From: Chamaecyparis obtusa
Lineage: Eukaryota; Streptophyta; Pinopsida; Cupressales; Cupressaceae
Direction: 5' to 3'
DNA: 64,000 nucleotides
NCBI GenBank assembly: GCA_027943335.1
Contig: BSBK01009257.1
Span: 551,410 to 615,409 of the forward strand
Notes under the pieces: model-generated
Seen by the model: only the letters and a program-made list of their open reading frames with translations
Databases searched by the model: none
Told to the model about the DNA's origin: nothing
Made by a program: the position numbers and the translations under genes
Part shown: positions 23,576-33,830 of the stretch, one piece after another
Position numbering within the stretch: position 1 is the first letter of the stretch
How the letters are laid out: each line of letters begins with the position of its first letter

Positions 23576-24747
23576 TGTTAGGAATGAATGCTAAATATAT
23601 CCTATGGGGGACTATTCGAAGCCATCCTGTAGCAGTTGCAGTTGTATTCATGACTGTGATTGTCATTGATGTCAACACAGTGATCTACTAAAGATTAGCA
23701 AAGAAGCAAACAGTGTTTGAATTAGCGCATGTGGAGTATTGCAGATCAAGCTATGCAGAGTTGAGGACTTACTCTATATTGTGTCCTAAGATCATGGTCA
23801 AGAGCGCATACGAAAATTTAATTATTTATGACAGTTATGTGTAATTTAGTGGAAGCAGTATTCAAGCAGTGTTCTTGAGAAGCGGCTTGTCGTAACTGGA
23901 TGATATCTCCTAATCGGGATAAAATCTAGGCATGCGAAGTTGTATAGTTGATGAAGACACTTTGGTGGTGACCTGGATGAGACAGCATGGTCAGAGGTTG
24001 CACGTGTGAAGATTTAATGTATTTAGAAGCCGACAATTTTTATGTAATTGTGAAAATATTATGTAACGTGTAAAGGTTTATATTTTGTAATTGGTTAAGC
24101 CTTGTATACCGACTCATTTGTAATTACTTGAGTGTGGTATAAAGGAAGGATTGTTTTCCTTATTGTAATATGAGAAAAAAAAGAGATGATATTGTAAGAG
24201 GATATGCGAATTGCAGAGATCTGGTGAAGCAGTTGGTGCGGTTTGGCACAGTCAGAGAAACAAAGATAAGTTGTTGAGATCAGTAATTATTTGGTATTAT
24301 TCTATTGAGTAATACAGAGATCAGTTGGACAATGTGTTCAGTGATCTTGCCCTTGAAGCTGTCTGAATAGTGGGTCCTTCTATCTTCCATAACTCAACCG
24401 TGTTAGAATCTTTTAACAGGGATTCAAAGTCTCCTAATAGGGACTCATATGTACTGAAAGTATTTCATAAGACTCCTAAAAAATTTCATCCTCTCATAAG
24501 GAATTTTCATATTAGTACATCTTTTGTGGGCATCATTCCCACCCGGGTTTACTCTCTAATCAAGAGGTTCCCTAGTTAACATATCTTGTGTTATTATATG
24601 TCATTTTGTATATTTATCTTAATGGTTGTTACTTACATTGATTACATGGTTGAAATCTATTAATGGTGATAAAATTTGTATTTATCAGATAATTGATTCA
24701 CCCCCCCTCCCCCTCTCAATTATCTTGGTGGATTTTACTTTCTAACA
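23576..24747 (+). repeat. Element D 3' LTR
   Basis: Preceded by the purine-rich AATGGGGGAGATT. TATAAA is at 24138-24143. The U5 part has CTCCTAATAGGG-type motifs and the hairpin GTGGGCATCATTCCCAC (24526-24542). A C-rich run and TCTCAATTATC precede the terminal TCTAACA. Confidence 0.92.
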
Positions 24748-24849
24748 GTCTTTACTGACTGACTTTTTCTTCACCGACTGACTTTCTCACTCATACCAAC
24801 CTGATCTTATCTTCACTAATGACAACACTAAATAGATTTAGGAGTAACA

Positions 24850-25016
24850 AATTTATGTTGGAGTGCAAGAAAACCATCATGGAAAAAGTAACCTAGAACC
24901 TTGGTAATGGGGAACATGCTTTGTTTTGGAGAAATTCTTGGGGAGGTTTTGCAACAATTGCTAGTTTATTTAACTTTGAGAACTCCAAGGGTATCTTAGA
25001 AGAACAATGGGGTAAG
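24850..25016 (+). pseudogene. LINE ORF2 fragment, left of element C
   Basis: One frame gives NLGNGEHALFWRNSWGGF followed by an FNFENSKGILEEQWGK segment. GNG(K/E)..LFW.(N/D).W is a hallmark of plant L1-type LINE ORF2 between reverse transcriptase and the C-terminal zinc finger. There is one stop before it. The reading frame continues at 33124 after element C (QWGK then YMKDYIEIS), so C landed inside this LINE. To the left it is cut by the end of element B. Confidence 0.85.
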
Positions 25017-26163
25017 TATTACTCCTAAATGGATTGAGTGTTGTCATTAGTATTCATTTGTAAAGTCGGTATAAAAAGAAAGACAGATCAATCGGTTGTA
25101 ACTACGCAGGAGTCACCGAGTTCAATAGTTATCAAGTATAGAGGATTACTGAGCACCAACAAATACCGAGACCTAGAGACATCATTTATTGAGTAATCCA
25201 AAGTTCACATAAAATTTTGAAATGGCACATAGTTCAAGGTGAACAACTTTTTGCCGAGCAAGAAAATGGTTTACCATGATCAAGATGAATATTTATTGCT
25301 GATGTAATCATTTAATGAACGATAATTTCTATGCAATGATGATCTAGGTTAATCACATGAACCATTGATCTTAGGTTTTCTAAGATATTGTAAAACCCTA
25401 ATTAGGTCAAATCAGTTTGATATAAGTATTGTTAAGATGTCATTTTTACATGTATCATCAAGAAGTAGCCGCACTCAAGGACATTTGAAGATCAGAAATG
25501 GTTTTGACTAAAGGATTTTGACAGAGCATATAGTTTATAAAAAACAGACATAAGACTATAGAGCAGTACAGAAGGACTTATACATCAGAGAAAGGTGATA
25601 TCATTATTGTACTTAATGGCTATGATATCATCAATTTGAGTTGTATTTCATATAGATTATATATCACTATTACTCTCTAACAATTGTAGCAATCTCAAAA
25701 TATCCTAACAGAGTGGACTTAACCGTTCTTAGTAAAATCTCTTTATCGAGTGCACACATATATTCTGTTGCTAAAATACTTTAATTAGGTAGATCTAGTT
25801 GATCTTATTGTTACTCCTTATAGGTTAAGATCACCAAAAGTGATCAATCTTTGTAGGCCTTAACCGACAACTTTATTTCTACAGAAATGAAGCTTTGTGG
25901 GTTCTATCCCCACCGCAGTTTTTACCTTCTAACAAGGGTTTTTGCGATATCAAAATACATGTGGCATGTGTATTCAAGTTTCATGTATGTTTTATTAATT
26001 TTTGTCCATGCATTTACATTTCAATTATGTCATTGAAAGTTTGGTGAATGAAATGGATACAACCGGTTATTAAGTATATGTTTACGAGGATTAGTTTGAA
26101 AAGTTTTTAAAGGTAATGATTCACCCCTCCCCTCTCAGTACACACCTTTCTATAATTCCAACA
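25017..26163 (+). repeat. Element C 5' LTR
   Basis: Starts TATTACTCCTAAATGG (TG mutated to TA, compared with the 3' LTR) and ends ATAATTCCAACA. TATAAG at 25421 may be the promoter. CCTAACAGAG and CTCCTTATAGG motifs and the hairpin GTGGGTTCTATCCCCAC (25897-25913) lie in the downstream half. ACCGAG motifs occur near 25110-25170. Confidence 0.9.
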
Positions 26164-26176
26164 ATTGGTATCAGAT
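26164..26176 (+). other. Element C primer binding site
   Basis: ATTGGTATCAGAT directly follows the LTR end, close to the initiator-Met-tRNA complement TGGTATCAGAGC. Confidence 0.8.
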
Positions 26177-26200
26177 ATAGTTCTTTTGTTAAGGAAGTTT

Positions 26201-27621
26201 AATGACTGAAGAGAAAATATCTAAGCACAGAAAGGTATAAGCTTGACAAGACTATTGAGAATTAGAAATTGCAGATGCAGATCTACATTGAACAATTCAA
26301 GGAAGCCAAAGAAAACCTGAGAGAGTTACTGGTCAAAAGGAAGGATATGACATTTTGGTACAATGAGACTGATTATCATGAAGAAGAGATAGATGATCCA
26401 TTTGAAGCATCTAGATCCGGATCTAGTAGCATATCTGATGCATCTAAAGGAACCATATCAAATCTATCTGAAAAGAACCAACATCTTATTGAACAAGTGA
26501 AAGTACTAAAGACCGATCAAGAGACACAAATGGTTAGAATGATTGATGTCATGAACAATGCAAGGAAAGTTGGACAAGAAATAAATATGGCTATTGAAGA
26601 TAGAAGACAAATGAATGATAATCTTCAATAAAAGGAATCTGAAATACCAAGACTTATCGAGCATCATTTTGAAATCTCCAATCAGATGGTTGTCATGAGT
26701 CAAGAAGTCAACTGAGTGAACAGTGAACTTACTAGAAAATTGAAAGACATTAGTGAATTGAGAGAATAAAATGAAAGACTAAAGAATGAAGTGGAGATTC
26801 AACAACAACATAATGAGATGATAAAGAAAGCTAAAGAAAGCACTAAAAGAATGGATGAATTCCTAAGTAGTCAAACAAGACTTGACAACACTATTGGTTT
26901 ATCCTATACCGAGAAGGGAGAGTCATCAAGACAAGTTGAACAAAAGAGTGCCTATGCACAACCAAGGCCAAAGAAGCTCTCATGCTATCATTGTGGAAAA
27001 CTAGGCCACACATCAAATGTTTTCAGAAGCAAAGAAAAAGGTATTCGTAAATCCACTCCTAAATTTGATGGTTATTGTTATAATTGAAATAAGTATATAC
27101 ATCAAGCACATGAGTGTAGATCAAAGCTAAATAGGTCACCTAAGAAGCACTATATGTAAAAGCATTGTCACACTTCTAACATACCTGGACACATATCACA
27201 AGAATGCAGGATAGAGATGAAGCAAGTCTAGAAACTGAAAGGACAAAACAAGACATATCAACCGAGAAGACAAAGAAATGCATATACTTGGGATTACAAC
27301 ACTTGGGTTAATTGCACAAAATGTAGTAGATATGGACATATAGCAGCTAATTGCATGAGAAAGCTATTGAGATGAAGATCTCAAAATTGGACAAATTTTG
27401 GAATGACATGTTTAAATTGTCATAAGGTCGGTCATTTAAGTAAAGACTGTAGAGACCGAGTACCAAACCCGAGTACTAGTACAAATGGAAACACAATTGA
27501 AGAAATCATGAGGATAAGGAATCAAATGTGGACAAAACCATCAAATGACAATGGTGGACCAAGAATAACAGTCAGTGACACCTCGTCCTTTGGATTAGGT
27601 GATTTCACCACCTCCACCTAA
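26201..27621 (+). pseudogene. gag: Element C Gag-like ORF: coiled coil and five CCHC knuckles
   Basis: ATG at 26201, then several stops in what was one frame of about 470 codons. The N-terminal two thirds is charged coiled coil with a Ser-rich patch (RSGSSSISDASKG). Five knuckle motifs follow: CYHCGKLGHTSNVF (last Cys lost), CYN(stop)NKYIHQAHEC, HCHTSNIPGHISQEC, CTKCSRYGHIAANC and CLNCHKVGHLSKDC. The last open piece (27403-27621) ends DTSSFGLGDFTTST, shared with element B. The protein probably bound RNA and formed or entered a Gag particle. The number of knuckles is far above the one or two usual in plant LTR elements. Confidence 0.8.
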
Positions 27622-28153
27622 GCAATTCAAGTAAGCATGGAACTAAATTTCAACAGGTTATATCTAACAACAATTCCTTATATCTATTGTGTGAATACCA
27701 AATCCACATGAATTAAGATGGACTAGGGTATTATATGTTGTTAACTTGAAATATGTTTAGTCAGTTAAGCTAGACCGAGTAAGAAATTTCAATCAGTGAA
27801 AGTGTTAGAGACAATCGAGTTGCACAGTCAATCGAGTATTGATAGTATTCACTGAGCTGAGGTATGTATAATGTTAACCGAGTTATTTGATTTTCAATCC
27901 AGTGGTAGCAGACAAAGCATTTAATGCACCGATCAAGGTTTTTGGTTATAAATAAGTGGGAGATGAACTCATTTGTTTACATAGTAATCAAGAGCGAAGA
28001 AAAGCGATTGGAACAAAATTTGAGCAGAGAGAGTCCAAGCATTTCATAGAGATCTAAGAACATTACGAATAGTTGAAGACAGAATCAAGTCGGTTTGCAA
28101 CTAACTGAGTTCTCTGCACTTAGTTTGTTGAAAGTCCTAATTTAGCAATCACG
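27622..28153 (+). promoter_or_regulatory. Element C spacer with TATA box before ORF2
   Basis: TATAAATA lies at 27947-27954, 207 bp before the ORF2 ATG. Upstream, at 27770-27890, are ACCGAGT, ATCGAGT and AACCGAG copies. Element B has the same octamer at the same distance and similar motifs. The sequence between TATA and ATG has the look of a 5' untranslated region, with short AAGAGCGAAGAAAAG purine runs. Confidence 0.5.
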
Positions 28154-31100
28154 ATGGCTTCATCCTCACGAAACATTCAAAGAAAAGAAGAAAAGAGTAA
28201 GAAGGTTATTTTGATCAAGAACACGACCTTCACTGAGCCCCATTATAAACTTCATCCAGAGGTTGCAGCTCAACCTGACGACAAGGGTGTGTTCTCTTTG
28301 ATACCGCCTAGGGTTCTACTCGTGAAAGATGTTAGATCATACATCCACTGCAATATTAATAAAATCGGCAACTTTGAGCTTCAGTCAACATATCAAGAGC
28401 TTTGCACTAATGGCAAGCTAAAGGATGACCACAAGCACCTAGAGGTAAAAGGGTTAACCAATGCCCTATATTTCCTAAAAGAATTCAAAACTGAATGGAT
28501 ACGAATAGTGTTGAGCCGTGTACATGAAGGAAAGTTATGGCTGGATGAACTGATGAAGATCACTAAGGATGTTGTACATGCAGTGATAGGATATCTCACG
28601 AATGACAAAGCAAAAGCCCTAAGGAACCCAACAAGAACCGAGATTTAGAAGTTAACTAGAGCAGAATGGGATGGTAGAGTAATGAGAATAAATACTATCA
28701 GTGACCCTGAAATGAGATTTGGTGCATATATTATTGCATACAAGATTTTCCAATCAAGAAGACTGAATAGTGTTGCATGTGGAGCAGTCGACATTGCCTA
28801 TAAGATTGTGAAAAAGGGTTTGCAACTTGACCTAGCCAAGTTGACGCTGAGACAGTTAGAGGAAAATATGAGAATAATTAGAGTAGCAAGATCAAACACT
28901 TACAAATTTGGCTCATTATTGGTATGTACATTCTTCTACTTGCAAAAAAAATTTGCATCAGTCGGTAGTGTAGAATGGGATATCAACCCACCAATTATTG
29001 TTCAAATTAGTTAATTTATTCAGAACTTGGATAAGAAATTTGAACCTGTCATGGAAGATTACTTTGGGAAGTTTAAAGAACGAATGGAGAAAAGAACAAG
29101 GATACCAGCACAGTTGGTAGAGAAATTTAAACATGACATTTGTTTTCTGGTGGATACTGACACCACCCTAATCAAAGCAATAGAACCAAGAACAACATGG
29201 CTACCGCCCATGAATTATGAGATAGATATTAATATAGCTACAAAAGAAATAAAGCCTTTACTTCTTGAGCCTAAGGACAAGAATGCTACAAGCTTTGGAA
29301 CCTTTGATGAAGCTAAGTCGAGAATCAAGACGAGACTTGTAGTTGAAAAGATGGGTAGGAAAAAGGAGAAAATGGTTAAAACTCTTAAGAAACAATTTGG
29401 TGTCACGGATGAAGATATTGAGAAATTGGTTGAAGAAGAAACTAAGGAACATGCACCAATCAGTGAGAACATAGATGAAGAGGCCACCGAGTCTGAGGAA
29501 CATGAACAAGAAGAGCCACCTAAGGCTGAAAAGGTAAACTAGGTAAACAGGTTGATACTTCAACCAGGACTAGGACAAGGTCAGAAATTGCTAGTTCACC
29601 ACCTTTGAAGAAAGGTGTTGCAAAGATAACAAGGCCCACACCGACTCATGCATATCAAAAGAGAAAATCAAAGGCCACCACCGAGCTCCTAGAACTAAAG
29701 CGGAGAAGAAAACTTATTAGAGAAAAAGATGATAAAGATTTAGAAGAGGACACTAAACAATTATGTGTTGTGGTGAATAAAGGAACCTAGACAATTGATG
29801 AAGTAGTAGAAAGAATTAAGACCATTGGAAGACTTAGTACACCAAAGATAAACAGATATCCACATCTGAGTACCGAGGACTGGGATAAGCTTGAAGAAGC
29901 AATAATAAGCATGATGATAACTTTTAAAAGAGTTTCAATTGAATTTGCGAGAAACATACCGAAAGAATTGTATGATAATGTATCTTCTAGATGGACTTAT
30001 GCACTTACAACTAAGAAAATGATGAGAGAAAGGTCACTCATTTTGGTAAATCTAACTATTCTATTGTAGAAATTAATGAACCTTGAAAACAATATGCTAA
30101 TAAATTTCTAATGAAGGAAAGAGCATTCAAAATTCTAAAAGGAAAATTGCAAGAGGTAGATTATGAGAGCAGGAATATATGGACTAAACTCCTAAGTCCA
30201 GTAGAGAAAATTGAGGCAACTATATCAGCAGTTAACACCGAGGAACCTCAATCGAGCATACAAGGAGAATAGTTTATAAATGTGGAGGATGAGACTATTC
30301 ACATCTCGGATACTAAGCAACCCGAGGAAGAAACTAATGAAGAAGAAGAATTCATAACTATTGCTGACAATGTGATGAAAGGAATCCTCGAGATGCTGAC
30401 TACTCTAGGGGATGAACAACTTTGGATTGAAGACATAATAGGAGGCAACCCCGATGATGAGGCTAAAGAAGATGAAATGATTACCAATGCTACCGAGAGC
30501 CTTGGTGAAGGAGAAGCAACCAAGGTAGCCTGAGAAATGGTACTAGGTAATCTACCTATACTGGTACAAGCTATTGAGATAGCTACTGAGACACAAAGAG
30601 AAAATACTCCACCCAAGAAATCAACAGATACAAATGAAGTTAAGGGTGAGGAAACCGGTAAGGAGACAACGAACAATGGAGGAACTACACAAGGTCAAGG
30701 CAAACACTAAGACCAATGAAGCAGTAAAAATGTACAAATACAAACAAAGACAATGGTAGACACTTCTACCACCGACACAAGGTCATAATCCCCTACACTG
30801 CAGATTGCAAAATCAGTTACTGGGAAGAATAAGGAAGAAATAAAATCCACCAAGCCACCAAAGGTAGATCTCGAGCACAAGGCTCAACCTTCTATTGCAC
30901 AATCACCATCATATAGTGTGTAAAAGAAGAAGAATAAGAAGAGGAAGCGAGGAAGTAAGGGTCCGATCAAACTCGATGAAATCATATAAATACCAACATG
31001 TGACCCATGGAGAGCTATGCACCCAAAAGGCAACACAAAAGAAGATGAGACAAGAAAAGAAGAATACAAAGGTACTAGAGGATGCCAAGGAAATCCTCAT

Positions 31101-31770
31101 GCAAGTTTCTCCATATGTAAATGTTGATGAATCCACCCCCATCATTGGCCAACTTGCATTGCTCACAAATACTATTAATGGCCCCACTACTGACACCGAG
31201 CAGATGATTGAAGAAACAACCGAATAAAAGATTCAGTATAAGTTAACTGAAAATATTAGCCAAGCGGTGGTAGTGAACAAGGTAAATCTTTTAGAAGTTG
31301 TAATTGAATTAGAAAGCATTATTGAAAAAGTTCTTACAATTTTGAAATAGTTATGCACTTTAGATCACTTCACTGCTGAGGTTAGTGAAAAGATAAGAAA
31401 ATTAGATGAAGATCTAAAAGATAGTACTAGTCATCTTACAACCAAGCAACATGCATTTCAAGTGCATTATTCAAAAGTTAAACACATACAATGGTTAAGA
31501 ATAGAGTTGAGAAAAGACGAGGGACAAATTAGAGAAGAGGTAACCGAGCTATAGACAGAGTTATTACCACATTTGGAAGTAATGCAAAAACATGTGACAA
31601 AGGCAAAAAAATTGATTGCCACCCCTAAGATTTTTGTCACAGAGAATATTTATGACATGCATGCACACGTGAGCTTAGAGGAGCTAGCTCTTGAAAATCT
31701 AAAGGAGGAATGTAATAAACTTATGGATAATCTCAAGAAAACTCATCCTAACAATTTTGACAAATTGTAA
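28154..31770 (+). pseudogene. Element C ORF2: about 1200 codons, unknown function
   Basis: Starts MASSSRNIQRKEEK. The first 460 codons stay in one frame with stops at 28646 and 29012, and include PPRVLLVKDVRSYIHC, LKEFKTEWIRIVLSRVH, ITKDVVHAVIGYL, RAEWDGRVMRIN, FGAYIIAYKIFQSRRLNSV and TYKFGSLLVCTFFYLQ. A basic KKEKMVKTLKKQFG stretch and an acidic tail (to 29542) follow. After frameshifts come a Lys/Arg-rich part (29605-29790), IPKELYDNVSSRWTYAL, an acidic piece (30282-30533), a Lys-rich piece (about 30920-31060), and a C-terminal coiled coil to 31770. I see no catalytic signature. The architecture (folded N-terminal half, long charged linker, coiled-coil tail) is shared with element B, and the folded part with A. 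Confidence 0.75.
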
Positions 31771-31957
31771 GTATATTCTTTGTCATTATTTTCAAAAAAG
31801 GGGCAAAACATATGTATATATACCGAGAGCATGTTCAAAGAGGGAGTCACTGAGAGTCACTGAGTTTATATATTTATGCTTTTGCAAAATTTTCAAGTTC
31901 AAACTTTTATAGTCGACATACATATAAGATTTTGATACTAATGCCAAATTGGGAGAA

Positions 31958-33118
31958 TGTTACTCCTAAATGGATTGAGTGTTGTCATTAACTAGTATTT
32001 ATTTGTACAATCGGTATACAAAACAACACAGATCAATCCATTATAACTACGCAGTAGTCACCAAAAACAGAGGTCACTGAGTACAACAGTTACTAAGTAC
32101 ACAGGATTACTGAGCACCAGTAAATATCGAGACCGAGAGACAAAATTTACCAAGTAATCCAAAGTTCACATAAAAGTTTGGAATGGCACACAGTTCAAGG
32201 TGAACAACTTTTTGTCGCGCAAGAAAACTGTTTACCATGATCAAGGTGAATATTTATTGACGATGTCATTATTTAATGAATGATGATTCCTATGTGATGA
32301 TGATCTAGGTTAATCATATGAATCGTTGATCTTATGTTTTCTATGATATTGTAAAACCCTAATTAGATCAAATCAGTTTGATATAAGTGTTGTTAAGATG
32401 TCATTTTGACATGTATCATCAAGAAGTAGCCACACGCAAGGACATCTGAAGATCAGACAAGGTTTTGACTAAAGGATTTTGACAGAGCATACAGTTTTTC
32501 AGAAACATACATAAGGCTACCGAGCAGTACAAAAGGACTTATACTTCAGAGCAAGGTGATATCATTATTGTACTTAATGGATATGATATCAGAAATTTGA
32601 GTTGTATTTCATACAGATCATATATCATTGTTACTCTCTAACAATTGTAGCAGACTCAAAATCTCCTAACAGAGTGGACTTAACTGTTCTTAGTAAAATA
32701 TCTTAACCGAGTGCACACATGTATTGTGTTGCTAAAATCCTCTAACCAGGTAAATTTAGTTGATCTTATTGTTACTCCTAATAGGGTAAGATCACCATAA
32801 GTGGAAAATCTTTGTAAGCCTTACCCGACAACTTTATTTCTGCATAAATGAACCTTTGTGGGTTCCGTCCCCACCGCAGTTTTTACCTTCTAACAAGGGT
32901 TTCTACAAAACCAAAATACATGTGTATTGAAGTTTCACATATGTTTCATTGATTTATTTACATGCATTTGCATTTCAGTTATGTCATTAAATGTATGGTG
33001 AATGAAATGGACACAGTCAGTTATTGAAGTATATGTTTACAAGGATTAGTTTGAAAAGTTTTTAAAGGTACCGATTCACCCCTCCCCTCTCAATACACAC
33101 CTTTCCATAATCCCAACA
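31958..33118 (+). repeat. Element C 3' LTR
   Basis: Starts TGTTACTCCTAAATGG after the purine-rich AAATTGGGAGAA, and ends CATAATCCCAACA. It carries the hairpin GTGGGTTCCGTCCCCAC at 32858-32874 and matches the 5' LTR throughout by eye, with scattered substitutions. Confidence 0.92.
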
Positions 33119-33830
33119 GTAAGTACATGAAAGACTACATAGAAATATCAAAAGAAGGTCTAGTTCATGGTTGGAGATGGAAATCTTTTGACAATACTAA
33201 TATCCTGGTAAAATAAAAGGAAAAGCTTATGAGTATCCTAAGGGGCAGGAACATCACATTTCAGATAAAATAGGATAAATTAGCTTGGGATGGCTCAAAA
33301 TCAAGGGACTATAACACTAAGGATGTGTATGAATTTCTCATTAAAATAAAACAAGGACAAAAAATGTACATCCACCTAAAGTTATGTTGGGATAAGAGTT
33401 TCCTACCTAAGGTTGAAATGTTCTCCAAGATAGCTTTGGAGAATAGGATCTTGACTGGGGGCAGATTTAGAAAAATGGGCTATAAAGGCCCTAGTAGATG
33501 CCCTTTATGTAAGCAAGAGGAAGAGAATGTAGATCACATCTTATTAACTTGCAACTTTTCCAATCAGTGTTGGTAGTGGTTACATAGTAGATTAGGATGG
33601 ATCATATCCCTTCCTAATACTATTTTAAACTTGTTCTAGTCTTGGCCCGTCATCAAGAGGAATTTTATATTGTGACTTATGGCTAATTGTACCTTCAATT
33701 GTTATATGGGAATTATGGAAAGAGCACAATAGACGCTTGTTCAAAGAAAAGAAACTAAATTGGGAGCAACTAGGGTAAAAGTACAAACCTATGTCACACT
33801 TTTATAAAGGAAAAGGTCAACAACACGCAC
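33119..33830 (+). pseudogene. LINE ORF2 fragment: C-terminal zinc-finger region
   Basis: Continues the LINE frame from before element C. The part after the reverse transcriptase reads LVHGWRWKSFDNTNIL, then DKLAWDGSKSRDYNTKDVY and PKVEMFSKIALENRIL. The zinc-finger motif of plant LINE ORF2 follows: CPLCKQEEENVDHILLTC (C-x2-C...H-x4-C). In-frame stops occur near 33217, 33268 and 33573. The reading decays after about 33800. Confidence 0.88.

Larger units (their letters stand above)
19191..24747 (+). mobile_element. Element D: Ty1/Copia retrotransposon with complete ends
   Basis: Starts TGTTAGGAATGAAT and ends ...CTTTCTAACA, with GTCTT on both sides (19186-19190 and 24748-24752), a perfect 5-bp target duplication. 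The 3' LTR is 23576-24747 (1172 bp). The 5' LTR is cut at about 19842; a deletion removed the rest of that LTR, the primer site and most of gag. The internal order (Gag knuckle, protease, integrase, reverse transcriptase, RNase H) is that of Copia. It is inserted in the 5' LTR of element B. The two LTRs differ at many positions by eye, so it is not recent. Confidence 0.93.
6598..24849 (-). mobile_element. Element B: non-autonomous LTR element, minus strand, with nested insertions
   Basis: B reads right to left. 5' LTR 24849-18035 (interrupted by D), PBS 18032-18021, Gag-like ORF about 18000-16622, TATA box 16338-16331, ORF2 from 16127 down to about 13265 and then 7933-7380, polypurine tract 7103-7090, and the remaining 3' LTR 7089-6598. 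LTR start sequences match element C: TGTTACTCCTAAAT-type, mutated to TATTACTCC at 7089. No protease, integrase or reverse transcriptase is present, so it must have moved with another element's enzymes. It is interrupted by D (19191-24747), a TRIM (14728-15062) and a block with element A (7938-13264). The left 700-750 bp of its 3' LTR are missing at 6598, so no target duplication can be confirmed. Confidence 0.75.
18035..24849 (-). repeat. Element B 5' LTR, split by element D
   Basis: On the plus strand it starts TGTTGGAAAG at 18035 and ends GGAGTAACA at 24849. Removing D and one copy of its duplication leaves about 1253 bp. A GTGGGTGTCATCCCCAC hairpin lies at 18275-18259 on the minus strand. 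CT/GT microsatellites are at 18645-18690. The outside flank at 24850 is LINE coding sequence. Confidence 0.8.
25017..33118 (+). mobile_element. Element C: complete non-autonomous LTR element, 8.1 kb
   Basis: LTRs at 25017-26163 and 31958-33118 share their whole length. GTAAG flanks the element on both sides (25012-25016 and 33119-33123), a perfect 5-bp target duplication inside LINE coding sequence. The interior has a primer site, a Gag-like ORF (26200-27621), a spacer with a TATA box, and a long ORF2 (28154-31770), but no protease, integrase or reverse transcriptase. It is the best-preserved member of the A/B/C group and defines its structure. Both ORFs are now broken by stops and frameshifts. 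Confidence 0.92.
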
